A stretch of DNA of 64,000 nt from Pseudomonas sp. UBA4617 (GCF_002386445.1 NZ_DGIR01000026.1:62001-126000); one strand, 5' to 3'; positions 16,981 through 26,712 are shown, counted from the stretch's first letter. Notes: generated from the sequence alone by a model not told the origin. Made by a program: numbers and translations.

Positions 16981-18075
16981 TTGTCCATTTCTGTATTCCG
17001 CAAAGCCTTGATGGCTGGTGCGGGCCTGACGCTGGCATGCAGCGTCCAAGCGGCGCCTACGGTGCACTTCTACAACTGGTCCGACTATATCGGCCCGACC
17101 ACACTCGCGGACTTCGAAAAGGCGACGGGCATCAAGCCCGTGCAGGACGTATTCGATTCCAACGAAACCCTGGAAGGCAAACTGCTGGCCGGCAACACCG
17201 GCTATGACGTGGTGGTGCCGTCCAATCATTTCCTCGGCAAGCAGATCAAGGCGGGCGCGTTTCAGAAGCTCGACAAGAGCCTGCTGCCCAATTACGCCAA
17301 CCTCGACCCGGCGCTGATGAAGCGCCTGGAAAAGAACGACCCAGGCAATCAGTACGCCGTGCCGTACCTGTGGGGCACCAACGGCATCGGTTACAACGTC
17401 GACAAGGTGAAGGCCGCGCTGGGCGTGGACACCATCGACTCCTGGGCCGTGCTGTTCGAACCGGAGAACATGAAGAAGCTCGCCAAGTGCGGCGTTGCGT
17501 TCCTCGACTCGGCTGACGAAATGTTGCCGGCGGTGCTCAACTACATGGGGCTGGACCCCAACAGCAGCAACGCCAAGGACTACCAGGCCGCCGAGAAGAA
17601 GTTGCTGGCGGTACGCCCATACGTGACCTATTTCCACTCGTCCAAGTACATCACCGACCTGGCCAACGGCGACATCTGCGTCGCGGCAGGATTCTCGGGT
17701 GATGTGTTCCAGGCCAGGACCCGCGCTGAAGAAGCGAAAAAGGGTGTGAACCTGGCCTACGCCATTCCCAAGGAAGGCGGCAACCTCTGGTTCGACGTGC
17801 TGGCGATCCCCAAGGACGCCAGGAATGTCAAAGAGGCACACGCCTTCATCAACTATTTGCTGAAGCCTGAGGTTATCGCCCAGGTCAGTGATCATGTCGG
17901 TTACGCCAACCCGAACCCCAAGGCTGGCGACCTGATGGACCAGGCCGTGAGGACTGACGCCGCGGTTTACCCACCGCAGGAAGTGCTGGACAAGATGTTC
18001 GTGAATGCAGAGTTGCCACCCAAGGTGCAACGGCTGATGACCCGTAGCTGGACCAAGGTCAAGTCGGGCAAGTAA
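16981..18075 (+). CDS. spuE: polyamine (spermidine) ABC transporter substrate-binding protein, TTG start
   Basis: This second PotF-type binding protein of 364 residues is paralogous to SpuD (shared HFYNWSDYIGP and the VFDSNETLE block). In P. aeruginosa the equivalent SpuE prefers spermidine. I chose the TTG at 16981 because AAAGGAG lies 7 bases upstream and it gives a full signal peptide (MSISVFRKALMAGAGLTLAC, cut after VQA). The next ATG at 17011 would truncate the signal and lacks a site. The export signal contains a cysteine, but I do not see a clean lipobox. Confidence 0.92.
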   Translation: MSISVFRKALMAGAGLTLACSVQAAPTVHFYNWSDYIGPTTLADFEKATGIKPVQDVFDSNETLEGKLLAGNTGYDVVVPSNHFLGKQIKAGAFQKLDKSLLPNYANLDPALMKRLEKNDPGNQYAVPYLWGTNGIGYNVDKVKAALGVDTIDSWAVLFEPENMKKLAKCGVAFLDSADEMLPAVLNYMGLDPNSSNAKDYQAAEKKLLAVRPYVTYFHSSKYITDLANGDICVAAGFSGDVFQARTRAEEAKKGVNLAYAIPKEGGNLWFDVLAIPKDARNVKEAHAFINYLLKPEVIAQVSDHVGYANPNPKAGDLMDQAVRTDAAVYPPQEVLDKMFVNAELPPKVQRLMTRSWTKVKSGK

Positions 18076-18084
18076 AAATCCAGA

Positions 18085-18118
18085 CCCGTGGCGGCACCTG
18101 CAGAGCAGGCCACGCGGG
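18085..18118 (+). terminator. nested hairpin between spuE and spuF
   Basis: The outer arms CCCGTGGC and GCCACGCGGG pair with a small bulge, and an inner CTGC-aga-GCAG stem completes it. Like the spuC-spuD and spuD-spuE structures, it lacks a T-run. Confidence 0.5.
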
Positions 18119-18146
18119 CACAAAAATCTTGTTGGGAGTTTCACTC

Positions 18147-19289
18147 ATGGCAGTTGCCTCCGGTGCCTATAAAAAAGCCCTCGAGGGTGGCCAGCAACCC
18201 AAGCAGGTGCTGGTCAAGATCGACCGGGTCACGAAAAAATTCGACGAAACGGTAGCCGTGGACGATGTGTCCCTGGAAATCCGTAAGGGTGAGATTTTTG
18301 CCCTGCTGGGTGGCTCCGGTTCCGGCAAGTCCACCTTGCTGCGCATGCTCGCCGGTTTCGAGCGCCCGACCGAAGGGCGGATTTTCCTCGATGGCGTCGA
18401 CATCACCGACATGCCGCCCTACGAGCGGCCGATCAACATGATGTTCCAGTCCTATGCACTGTTCCCGCACATGACCGTGGCGCAGAACATCGCCTTCGGC
18501 CTGCAGCAGGACAAGATGCCCAAAGCCGAGATCGATGCCCGCGTGGCCGAGATGCTCAAGCTGGTGCACATGACCCAGTATGCCAAGCGCAAGCCGCACC
18601 AGTTGTCCGGTGGCCAGCGCCAGCGCGTGGCCCTGGCCCGCTCGCTGGCCAAGCGCCCCAAGCTGCTGCTGCTCGACGAGCCGATGGGCGCGCTGGACAA
18701 GAAGCTGCGTTCGCAGATGCAACTGGAGCTGGTGGAAATCATCGAGCGCGTGGGCGTGACCTGCGTGATGGTGACCCACGACCAGGAAGAGGCCATGACC
18801 ATGGCCCAGCGCATCGCCATCATGCACCTGGGCTGGATCGCCCAGATCGGCTCGCCGGTAGACATCTACGAGACCCCTACCAGCCGCCTGGTGTGCGAGT
18901 TCATCGGCAGCGTCAACCTGTTCGACGGTGAAGTGGTGGACGACGCCGAGGGCCACGCGATCATTGCCAGCCCCGAGCTTGAGCGCAAGATCTACGTGGG
19001 CCATGGCATCACCACCTCGGTGGAAGACAAGCACATCACCTACGCCCTGCGCCCGGAAAAGATGCTGGTCACCACCCAGCAACCAACCTGCGAGCATAAC
19101 TGGTCGCGCGGCAAGGTCCACGACATCGCCTACCTCGGTGGCCACTCGGTGTTCTATGTCGAGCTGCCGAGCGGCAAGGTCGTCCAGTCGTTCGTGGCCA
19201 ACACCGAACGCCAGGGCACCCGGCCGACCTGGGGCGATGAAGTGTACGTGTGGTGGGAAGACGACAGCGGCGTGGTACTGCGGTCATGA
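18147..19289 (+). CDS. spuF: polyamine ABC transporter ATP-binding protein
   Basis: This PotG/PotA-type ATPase of 380 residues energises polyamine uptake. Walker A GGSGSGKS is at residues 55-62, followed by the signature LSGGQRQRVALAR and Walker B LLLLDEPMGALD. A C-terminal TOBE/OB regulatory region follows residue 280. The ATG at 18147 is preferred because TGGGAG lies 8 bases upstream. A TTG at 18129 would place the ribosome-binding site inside the gene. Its stop overlaps the next start (ATGA), indicating translational coupling with spuG. Confidence 0.96.
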   Translation: MAVASGAYKKALEGGQQPKQVLVKIDRVTKKFDETVAVDDVSLEIRKGEIFALLGGSGSGKSTLLRMLAGFERPTEGRIFLDGVDITDMPPYERPINMMFQSYALFPHMTVAQNIAFGLQQDKMPKAEIDARVAEMLKLVHMTQYAKRKPHQLSGGQRQRVALARSLAKRPKLLLLDEPMGALDKKLRSQMQLELVEIIERVGVTCVMVTHDQEEAMTMAQRIAIMHLGWIAQIGSPVDIYETPTSRLVCEFIGSVNLFDGEVVDDAEGHAIIASPELERKIYVGHGITTSVEDKHITYALRPEKMLVTTQQPTCEHNWSRGKVHDIAYLGGHSVFYVELPSGKVVQSFVANTERQGTRPTWGDEVYVWWEDDSGVVLRS

Positions 19290-20206
19290 AACTTCGCAAG
19301 CTCAAGCGAGCCTTCCAGCGCATCATTCCGGAGGGGCGGCACCTGGTGATAGGCGTGCCGTTCATCTGGCTGTTCCTGTTCTTCATGCTGCCTTTCTTCA
19401 TCGTGCTGAAGATCAGCTTCGCCGAAGCCGATGTGGCGATCCCGCCCTACACCGAGATCTACAGCTACGTCGAGGACAAGGTCCAGCTCGTGCTCAACCT
19501 GGCCAACTATGGCCTGCTGACCGAAGACGAGCTGTACATTTCGGCCTACCTGGGTTCGCTGAAGATGGCCTTCTTCAGCACCCTGCTGTGCCTGTTGATC
19601 GGCTACCCGATGGCCTATGCCATCGCCAATGCCAGGAAGGAGACCCAGACGGTCCTGCTGCTGCTGATCATGATGCCGACCTGGACCGCGATCCTGATCC
19701 GCGTCTATGCCTGGATGGGCATCCTCAGCAACAACGGCCTGCTCAACGGCTTCCTGTTGTGGACCGGGCTGATCGACCAGCCGCTGCAGATCCTCAACAC
19801 CAACCTGGCGGTCTATATCGGCGTGGTCTACTCGTACCTGCCGTTCATGATCCTGCCGCTGTTCGCCAACCTGGTGAAGCACGACCCGAGCTTGCTCGAG
19901 GCCGCATCCGACCTGGGTTCGAGCACCTTCAACAGCTTCTGGAAGATTACCGTGCCGCTGTCGAAGAACGGCATCATCGCCGGCTGCATGCTGGTGTTCA
20001 TCCCGGTGGTGGGCGAGTTCGTGATTCCGGAACTGCTTGGCGGCCCGGAAACCCTGATGATCGGCAAGGTGCTGTGGCAGGAATTCTTCAACAACCGTGA
20101 CTGGCCGGTGGCATCCGCGCTGGCGGTGGTGATGCTGGCGATCCTGATCGTGCCGATCCTGCTGTTCAACCGCAGCCAGGCCAAAGAAATGGAGGGCAGG
20201 GCATGA
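19286..20206 (+). CDS. spuG: polyamine ABC transporter permease, PotB/PotH type
   Basis: This 306-residue inner-membrane permease has about six hydrophobic segments, starting with the FIWLFLFFMLPFFIVLKI helix. The EAA coupling loop LLEAASDLGSSTFNSF contacts the ATPase. The ATG overlaps the spuF stop as ATGA. It forms the channel heterodimer with SpuH. An upstream in-frame GTG would add 12 charged residues that belong to the spuF overlap and is rejected. Confidence 0.95.
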   Translation: MKLRKLKRAFQRIIPEGRHLVIGVPFIWLFLFFMLPFFIVLKISFAEADVAIPPYTEIYSYVEDKVQLVLNLANYGLLTEDELYISAYLGSLKMAFFSTLLCLLIGYPMAYAIANARKETQTVLLLLIMMPTWTAILIRVYAWMGILSNNGLLNGFLLWTGLIDQPLQILNTNLAVYIGVVYSYLPFMILPLFANLVKHDPSLLEAASDLGSSTFNSFWKITVPLSKNGIIAGCMLVFIPVVGEFVIPELLGGPETLMIGKVLWQEFFNNRDWPVASALAVVMLAILIVPILLFNRSQAKEMEGRA

Positions 20207-21096
20207 AGCGCTTCAGTTTCTCCAAGCTGATGCTGGTGCTCGGCTTGCTGTTCATCTACCTGCCGATGCTGATCCTGGTGATCTACTCGTTCAACGCCTC
20301 CAAGCTGGTGACCGTGTGGGGCGGCTGGTCGGTGAAGTGGTACGTCGGCCTGCTCGACAACACCCAGCTGATGGGGTCGGTGATGCGTTCGCTGGAAATC
20401 GCCTGCTACACGGCGGTGGCGGCAGTCGCGCTGGGTACCCTGGCGGCATTCGTGCTGACCCGCGTCACCCGCTTCAAGGGCCGCACGTTGTTCGGCGGCC
20501 TGGTCACCGCGCCGCTGGTGATGCCCGAGGTGATCACCGGTCTGTCGCTGTTGCTGCTGTTCGTGGCCATGGCGCAGATGATCGGCTGGCCGCAGGAGCG
20601 GGGCATTGTCACTATCTGGATCGCCCACACCACGTTCTGTGCGGCTTATGTGGCGGTGGTGGTGTCGGCGCGCCTGCGTGAGCTGGACCTGTCGATCGAA
20701 GAAGCGGCGATGGACCTGGGTGCCAAGCCGTGGAAGGTATTCTTCCTCATCACCATCCCGATGATTGCGCCGTCGCTGGCGGCGGGCGGCATGATGTCGT
20801 TCGCGCTGTCGCTGGATGACCTGGTGCTGGCCAGCTTCGTCTCGGGCCCGGGCTCGACTACCTTGCCGATGGAGGTGTTCTCGGCGGTGCGCCTGGGTGT
20901 GAAGCCGGAGATCAATGCCGTGGCCAGCCTGATCCTGCTGTCGGTGTCCCTGGTGACCTTCCTGGTCTGGTACTTCAGCCGCCAGGCCGAAGAGCGTCGC
21001 CGCAAGGCGATTCAGCAGGCGATCGAGGAGGGTGCGGCAGCCAACGCTTCGCAACCGCAGGTCAAGCGTCCGGCGTCGGTGGCTGCTTCGGCCTGA
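20203..21096 (+). CDS. spuH: polyamine ABC transporter permease, PotC/PotI type
   Basis: This 297-residue permease partner of SpuG begins with an N-terminal membrane helix (LMLVLGLLFIYLPMLILVIY). The EAA loop is EEAAMDLGAKPWKVFFL. The ATG overlaps the spuG stop (ATGA). It is the last gene of the spu run. Its C-terminal tail is Ala/Gln-rich and cytoplasmic, somewhat longer than in E. coli PotI. Confidence 0.95.
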   Translation: MKRFSFSKLMLVLGLLFIYLPMLILVIYSFNASKLVTVWGGWSVKWYVGLLDNTQLMGSVMRSLEIACYTAVAAVALGTLAAFVLTRVTRFKGRTLFGGLVTAPLVMPEVITGLSLLLLFVAMAQMIGWPQERGIVTIWIAHTTFCAAYVAVVVSARLRELDLSIEEAAMDLGAKPWKVFFLITIPMIAPSLAAGGMMSFALSLDDLVLASFVSGPGSTTLPMEVFSAVRLGVKPEINAVASLILLSVSLVTFLVWYFSRQAEERRRKAIQQAIEEGAAANASQPQVKRPASVAASA

Positions 21097-21213
21097 TCTT
21101 GAGGGCGCCCTGCAGGGGTTGACTCTGTGGAGCGCCTGGTCATTGAAGGCCTTGTTGGCCTGTCTTGTGTGTTTGGGCCGCCAGGGGCCTGGCACAACAT
21201 CTTCTGCAACTGT

Positions 21214-21235
21214 GAGCGCCGCCCGCGCGGCGCTC
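21214..21235 (+). terminator. terminator-like hairpin after spuH
   Basis: GAGCGCCGC and GCGGCGCTC form a perfect 9-bp stem with a four-base loop, followed by GATTTC. It lies in the 277-base gap between spuH and the RND operon and probably ends the spu transcript. Confidence 0.6.
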
Positions 21236-21373
21236 GATTTCACAGGCATCGAAAATGCCATGGCATGCACCTGAACTGGCCACATCTGGCTCCTGTCAGT
21301 GCTGTTTATCGAACCCTGAACTACGCTGACAGTCGCATCCCACACATCATTTGTGCGCAAGCAAGGAGCCTGC

Positions 21374-22462
21374 ATGACGTTGTTGCGTCCGCTGTCGGTC
21401 GTTTGCCTGGGGCTGTTGTACATGCTCACGGGTTGTAGCAAGGAAGAAGTCCCCAAGACACTGCCCCGGGTGGGCGTGCAGCAGGTCCAGCCGACCGACT
21501 TCGCCGCCAGGGTCACCCTGACTGGCGACGTACAGGCACGCGTGCAGACCGACCTGTCGTTCCGCGTCGGCGGCAAGATCATCTCGCGTAGCGTAGATGT
21601 CGGCGACCACGTCAAGGCCAACCAGGTACTGGCGCGCCTGGACCCGAAAGACCTGCAGAACAACGTCGACTCGGCCAAGGCCGAGGTGTTCGCTGCGCAG
21701 GCGCGGGTCACCCAGAGCAGCGCCGCTTTCGTACGCCAGCAAAAACTGCTTCCCAAGGGCTACACCAGCCAGAGCGAATACGACGCTGCCGAGGCCGCCC
21801 TGCGCAGCGACCAGAGCGCACTCAAGGCCGCCCAGGCGCAATTGGCCGATGCCAATGAGCAACTCGGCTACACCGCCCTGGTGTCCGAAGCCGATGGCGT
21901 AATCACTGAGCGCCAGGCCGAGGTTGGCCAAGTGGTGCAAGCAACCATGCCGATCTTCAGCCTGGCCCGCGACGGCGACCGCGATGCCGTGTTCAACGTC
22001 TATGAGTCGCTGCTGGTGGCGCCGGCCAGCGATGCCGGGGTGATCGTCAGCCTGCTGGACGATCCCAAGGTAAAGGCGCATGGCTTTGTCCGCGAAATCA
22101 CCCCTACGGTGTCCGAGCAAAGCGGCACGGTTCAGATCAAGGTCGGCCTCAGGGACGTGCCTGCGGCGATGCAGCTGGGTGCACCGGTTACCGCCACCAC
22201 CAATGCCGAGGGGCGGCCCAGCATCGAGCTGCCCTGGTCCGCCTTGACCAAGGCACTGCATGAACCCGCGGTGTGGGTGGTAGGCGAGGGCGACAAGGTG
22301 GAACTGCGCAAGGTTGAAGTCAGCCGCTACCTCACCGGCAGGATCGTGGTCGCCAGCGGCCTGAAAGGTGGCGAAACCGTGGTGGTCAATGGCGGGCAGT
22401 TGCTGCACCCCGGCATGCAGGTACAGAAGATCGATGCCAAGGCCAAGGGGGGTGAGCTATGA
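21374..22462 (+). CDS. triA: RND efflux periplasmic adaptor lipoprotein 1 (TriA-like)
   Basis: This 362-residue membrane fusion protein has a lipoprotein signal (CLGLLYMLTGC, lipobox LTGC). A lipoyl/barrel-sandwich segment (DLSFRVGGKIISRSVDVGDH) and a helical hairpin of about residues 95-160 follow. It bridges the RND pump to an outer-membrane channel. The ATG at 21374 follows AAGGAG; an earlier in-frame GTG would include that site. Two adaptors followed by one pump is the TriABC arrangement known from P. aeruginosa, so the symbol is given by analogy. Overlap with the next gene is ATGA. Confidence 0.85.
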   Translation: MTLLRPLSVVCLGLLYMLTGCSKEEVPKTLPRVGVQQVQPTDFAARVTLTGDVQARVQTDLSFRVGGKIISRSVDVGDHVKANQVLARLDPKDLQNNVDSAKAEVFAAQARVTQSSAAFVRQQKLLPKGYTSQSEYDAAEAALRSDQSALKAAQAQLADANEQLGYTALVSEADGVITERQAEVGQVVQATMPIFSLARDGDRDAVFNVYESLLVAPASDAGVIVSLLDDPKVKAHGFVREITPTVSEQSGTVQIKVGLRDVPAAMQLGAPVTATTNAEGRPSIELPWSALTKALHEPAVWVVGEGDKVELRKVEVSRYLTGRIVVASGLKGGETVVVNGGQLLHPGMQVQKIDAKAKGGEL

Positions 22463-23526
22463 AGCGCCTGCTGATGATGGTGTCGGCCGGCATGCTGTTG
22501 GTCGGCTGCAGTAGCGAGGACGAGGCGCCGGAGCCGATTCGGCCAGTGCTGTCGGTCAAGGTCGAGCCCCAGGTTCAATCGCAACTGGGCCGCTTTGCCG
22601 GTTCTATCCAGGCGCGTTTCGAAAGCACCCTGGGCTTTCGCGTGTCCGGGCGCATCGCCCGGCGCTGGCTGGATGTGGGCGCCCAGGTAAAGGCGGGTGA
22701 CACGCTTGCCACGCTCGATCCAACCGACCAGCAGAACCAGTTGCGCGCCGCCGAAGGCGACCTGGCCAAGGTGCAGGCGCAATGGATCAACGCCCAGGCC
22801 GATGCTCGCCGCCAGCAGCAGTTGTACGACCGGGGTGTTGGCGCCCAGGCCCAGCTGGACATCGCCCAGACCAACCTGAAGACCACCAGTGCCGCGTTGG
22901 AGCAGGCGCGCTCGGCCGTCAGCCAGGCCCGTGACCAGCTCGACTACAGCACCCTGCGCAGCGACCATGCCGCGGTGATTACCAACTGGAAAGCCGAAGC
23001 CGGGCAAACCGTCACCGCTGGCCAGGCCGTGGTGACCCTGGCCCGGCCGGACGTCAAGGAAGCGGTAATCGACCTGCCGATCGGCCTGGCCGAGCAGTTG
23101 AACAAAGGCCTGACCTTTACCGTTGCCTCGCAACTCGACCCGAGCATCAACACCACGGCCAGTCTGCGCGAACTGGAACCCCAGGCCGACGCCACCACCC
23201 GTACCCGCCGCGCCCGCCTGACCCTGGCCAGCACGCCGGCGGCGTTCCACCTGGGTACCGCCATCAGCGTAACCCTGAGTTCGGCGGTGACGCCGCGCAG
23301 CGAGCTGCCCCTGAGTGCCTTGCTCGAACGGGATGGCAAGACCCAGGTGTGGGTGATCGACCCGCAACAGAAAACCGTGGCCACCCGTGACGTGGCCCTG
23401 ATCGACCGCACCGACCAGAGCATCATCCTGACCTCCGGGGTGCAGCCCGGTGAGCGGGTGGTGACGGCGGGCGTGAACAGCCTCAAGCCTGGCCAGAAGG
23501 TCACCTTCGACGAGGATGCGCGATGA
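22459..23526 (+). CDS. triB: RND efflux periplasmic adaptor lipoprotein 2 (TriB-like)
   Basis: This second adaptor of 355 residues carries a lipoprotein signal (MMVSAGMLLVGC) and the same barrel-sandwich motif (TLGFRVSGRIARRWLDVGAQ). It is only moderately similar to the first adaptor, so the pair is not a recent duplication. In TriABC both adaptors are required and form a heteromer. Its start overlaps the previous stop, and its own stop overlaps the start of the pump gene, so all three are translationally coupled. Confidence 0.85.
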   Translation: MKRLLMMVSAGMLLVGCSSEDEAPEPIRPVLSVKVEPQVQSQLGRFAGSIQARFESTLGFRVSGRIARRWLDVGAQVKAGDTLATLDPTDQQNQLRAAEGDLAKVQAQWINAQADARRQQQLYDRGVGAQAQLDIAQTNLKTTSAALEQARSAVSQARDQLDYSTLRSDHAAVITNWKAEAGQTVTAGQAVVTLARPDVKEAVIDLPIGLAEQLNKGLTFTVASQLDPSINTTASLRELEPQADATTRTRRARLTLASTPAAFHLGTAISVTLSSAVTPRSELPLSALLERDGKTQVWVIDPQQKTVATRDVALIDRTDQSIILTSGVQPGERVVTAGVNSLKPGQKVTFDEDAR

Positions 23527-26500
23527 AAGGAAGCTTCAACCTGTCCGACTGGGCACTCAAGCATCAATCGTTCGTCTGGTACCTGATGTTCGTTGGGCTG
23601 CTGATGGGGATCTTCTCCTACTTCAACCTGGGCCGTGAGGAAGACCCGTCGTTCACCATCAAGACCATGGTGATCCAGACTCGCTGGCCGGGTGCGACCC
23701 AGGACGAGACCCTGTACCAGGTCACCGACCGCATCGAGAAGAAGCTCGAGGAACTCGACTCGCTCGACTACACCAAAAGCTACACCCGCCCGGGTGAATC
23801 CACGGTCTACGTGTACCTGCGCGACACCACCAAGGCCAAGGACATTCCGGAAATCTGGTACCAGGTACGCAAGAAGATCCAGGACATCCGCGGTGAGTTC
23901 CCGGCAGGCATCCAGGGCCCGGGGTTCAACGACGAGTTCGGCGACGTGTTTGGTTCGATCTATGCCTTCACCGCCGACGGCCTGACCCTGCGTCAGCTGC
24001 GTGACTATGTGGAGCAGGCGCGGGCTGAGGTGCGCGACGTACCCAACATCGGCAAGATCGAGCTGATCGGCACCCAGGACGAAGTGCTGTACCTGAACTT
24101 CTCCACCCGCAAGCTGGCAGCCTTGGGCATCGACCAGCGCCAGGTGATGCAGGCCTTGCAATCGCAGAACGCGGTGACTCCGGCCGGGGTGATCGAGGCG
24201 GGCCCGGAGCGCATTTCCGTGCGCACCACCGGACAGTTCGCCTCGGAAAAGGACCTGCAAACCGTCAACCTGAAGATCAACGACCGCTTCTTCCGCCTGG
24301 CCGACATCGCCGACATCGAGCGCGGCTACGTCGACCCACCTTCACCGATGTTCCGCTACAACGGCCAGACAGCGCTGGGCCTGGCTATCGGCATGAAAGC
24401 CGGTGGCAACATCGAGGTGTTCGGCGCGGCACTGAAAAAACGCATGGATCGGGTGGTCGAAGACCTGCCTATTGGCGTCGGGGTGCATACCGTTTCCGAC
24501 CAGGCCGTGGTGGTCAAGCAGGCGGTGGGTGGCTTCACCAGCGCGTTGTTCGAGGCAGTGGTGATCGTGCTCGGGGTGAGCTTTGTCAGCCTGGGGGTGC
24601 GCGCCGGCCTGGTCGTGGCCTGTTCGATCCCGCTGGTGCTGGCCATGGTATTCGTGTTCATGGAATACAGCGGTATCACCATGCAGCGTATTTCGCTGGG
24701 TGCGCTGATCATCGCCCTGGGCCTGCTGGTGGACGACGCGATGATCACCGTGGAGGTCATGGTCACGCGGCTGGAAATGGGCGAGAGCAAGGAGCAGGCG
24801 GCGACCTTCGCCTACACCTCGACGGCGTTCCCGATGCTCACCGGCACCTTGGTCACCGTGGCCGGGTTCGTGCCCATTGGCCTCAACGCCAGCTCGGCGG
24901 GCGAATATACCTTCACCCTGTTCGCGGTGATTGCCGTGGCCCTGCTGGTGTCGTGGATCGTGGCGGTGTTCTTTGCGCCGGTGTTGGGTGTGCATATGCT
25001 CAGCAGCAACCTCAAGGCACATGATGCCGAGCCTGGAAGGCTCGGCCGGGCCTTCGAGCACGGCTTGCTGTGGTGCATGCGCAACCGCTGGCTGACCATC
25101 ATCGGCACCGTGCTGCTATTCGCCCTGGCGATCTTCTGCCAGCGCTTCGTGCAGAACCAGTTCTTCCCGTCCTCGGACCGCCCGGAAATCCTTGTCGACC
25201 TCAACCTGCCGCAGAACGCCTCGATCGAAGAGACACGCAAGGTGGTCGACCGCTTCGAGGCGCGGATCAAGGACGACCCGGCCCTGGTGCACTGGAGTAC
25301 CTACATCGGCCAGGGCGCTGTCCGCTTCTACCTGCCGCTCGACCAGCAACTGCAGAACCCTTACTACGCGCAGCTGGTGATCGTCAGCAAGAGCTTCGAA
25401 GAGCGCCAGGGCATGATGGAGCGGCTGCAGAAGATCCTGCATGAGGAATTCGTCGGCATCGGTACCAACGTGCAGTCGTTGGAAATGGGCCCGCCGGTGG
25501 GCCGGCCGATCCAGTACCGGGTCAGCGGCGCCAATATCGACGAGGTGCGCAAGCATGCCATCGAGCTGGCCACCCTGCTCGACCAGAACCAATACATTGG
25601 CGAGATGATCTACGACTGGAACGAGCCAGGTAAGGTGCTACGGGTGGAAATTGCCCAGGACAAGGCGCGCCAGCTGGGCCTGTCATCGGAAGACGTGGCT
25701 AATGTGATGAACAGCATCGTCAGCGGCGTCCAGATCACCCAGGTCAATGACAACATCTACCTGGTCGACGTGGTTGCCCGTGCGCAGGACAGCGAGCGTG
25801 GATCGCCCGATACCCTGCAGAACCTGCAGATCCTTACCCCCAACGGCACCGCGATACCGCTGCTGTCGTTTGCCACGGTGCGCTACGAGCTGGAGCAGCC
25901 GCTGGTGTGGCGCCGTGACCGCAAGCCGACCATTACCATCAAGGCCTCGGTCAATGGCGACATCCAGCCCACCGACCTGGTTGCCCAGCTGAAGCCGAAG
26001 ATCGACGAGTTCGCCAGCAAGCTGCCGGTGGGCTTCGAAGTGGCCACTGGCGGTACGGTGGAAGAGAGTGCCAAGGCGCAAGGCCCGATCCGCAAGGTGA
26101 TCCCGCTGATGCTGTTCCTGATGGCGACCTTCCTGATGATTCAGCTGCACAGTGTGCAGAAGCTGTTCCTGGTGGTCAGCGTGGCACCGCTTGGGCTTAT
26201 CGGCGTGGTGCTGGCGCTGGTGCCCACCGGCACGCCGATGGGCTTCGTGGCGATTCTCGGGATTCTCGCGCTGGCGGGCATCATCATTCGTAACTCGGTG
26301 ATCCTGGTGACCCAGATCGACGAGTTCGAGGCACAAGGCCTGTCGCCCTGGGATGCGGTGGTGGAGGCTACCAATCACCGCCGCCGACCGATCCTGTTGA
26401 CTGCAGCGGCGGCGAGCCTGGGCATGATCCCGATCGCCCGCGAGGTGTTCTGGGGGCCGATGGCCTACGCCATGATTGGTGGGATCATCGTGGCCACCCT

Positions 26501-26573
26501 GCTGACACTGCTGTTCCTGCCAGCGCTGTATGTGGCCTGGTACAAGATCCGCGAGCCACAGAAACAAAACTGA
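23523..26573 (+). CDS. triC: RND efflux pump inner-membrane transporter (TriC-like)
   Basis: This 1016-residue proton-driven RND transporter has a first membrane helix near residues 15-35, two large periplasmic domains and a TM4 motif GLLVDDAM with Asp404-Asp405 for proton transfer. The second half repeats the fold (SVILVTQIDEFEAQG near TM10). It is shorter than AcrB-type HAE1 pumps (about 1040) and matches TriC-size pumps. It expels hydrophobic toxicants together with the two adaptors and an outer-membrane channel that is not encoded here. No tetR-type repressor is adjacent. Confidence 0.92.
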   Translation: MKGSFNLSDWALKHQSFVWYLMFVGLLMGIFSYFNLGREEDPSFTIKTMVIQTRWPGATQDETLYQVTDRIEKKLEELDSLDYTKSYTRPGESTVYVYLRDTTKAKDIPEIWYQVRKKIQDIRGEFPAGIQGPGFNDEFGDVFGSIYAFTADGLTLRQLRDYVEQARAEVRDVPNIGKIELIGTQDEVLYLNFSTRKLAALGIDQRQVMQALQSQNAVTPAGVIEAGPERISVRTTGQFASEKDLQTVNLKINDRFFRLADIADIERGYVDPPSPMFRYNGQTALGLAIGMKAGGNIEVFGAALKKRMDRVVEDLPIGVGVHTVSDQAVVVKQAVGGFTSALFEAVVIVLGVSFVSLGVRAGLVVACSIPLVLAMVFVFMEYSGITMQRISLGALIIALGLLVDDAMITVEVMVTRLEMGESKEQAATFAYTSTAFPMLTGTLVTVAGFVPIGLNASSAGEYTFTLFAVIAVALLVSWIVAVFFAPVLGVHMLSSNLKAHDAEPGRLGRAFEHGLLWCMRNRWLTIIGTVLLFALAIFCQRFVQNQFFPSSDRPEILVDLNLPQNASIEETRKVVDRFEARIKDDPALVHWSTYIGQGAVRFYLPLDQQLQNPYYAQLVIVSKSFEERQGMMERLQKILHEEFVGIGTNVQSLEMGPPVGRPIQYRVSGANIDEVRKHAIELATLLDQNQYIGEMIYDWNEPGKVLRVEIAQDKARQLGLSSEDVANVMNSIVSGVQITQVNDNIYLVDVVARAQDSERGSPDTLQNLQILTPNGTAIPLLSFATVRYELEQPLVWRRDRKPTITIKASVNGDIQPTDLVAQLKPKIDEFASKLPVGFEVATGGTVEESAKAQGPIRKVIPLMLFLMATFLMIQLHSVQKLFLVVSVAPLGLIGVVLALVPTGTPMGFVAILGILALAGIIIRNSVILVTQIDEFEAQGLSPWDAVVEATNHRRRPILLTAAAASLGMIPIAREVFWGPMAYAMIGGIIVATLLTLLFLPALYVAWYKIREPQKQN

Positions 26574-26588
26574 AGCCCCCTGCACAAA

Positions 26589-26667
26589 CCCTGTGGGAGC
26601 GGGTTTACCCGCGAATGCGATGGTGGGATTTACCGCCGCATTCGCGGGTGAACCCGCTCCCACAGGG
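26589..26667. repeat. REP pair, also likely terminator of the RND operon
   Basis: CCCTGTGGGAGCGGGTTTAC and its complement at the other end form a 79-base inverted pair with CCCGCGAATGCG and CGCATTCGCGGG inner arms. A short T-run follows (TTTTTG). The core is shared with 3468-3551. Confidence 0.82.
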
Positions 26668-26712
26668 TTTTTGTGGGGCTGAAAGTGAGTGTCTGAATTT
26701 GGTTATATAAAA

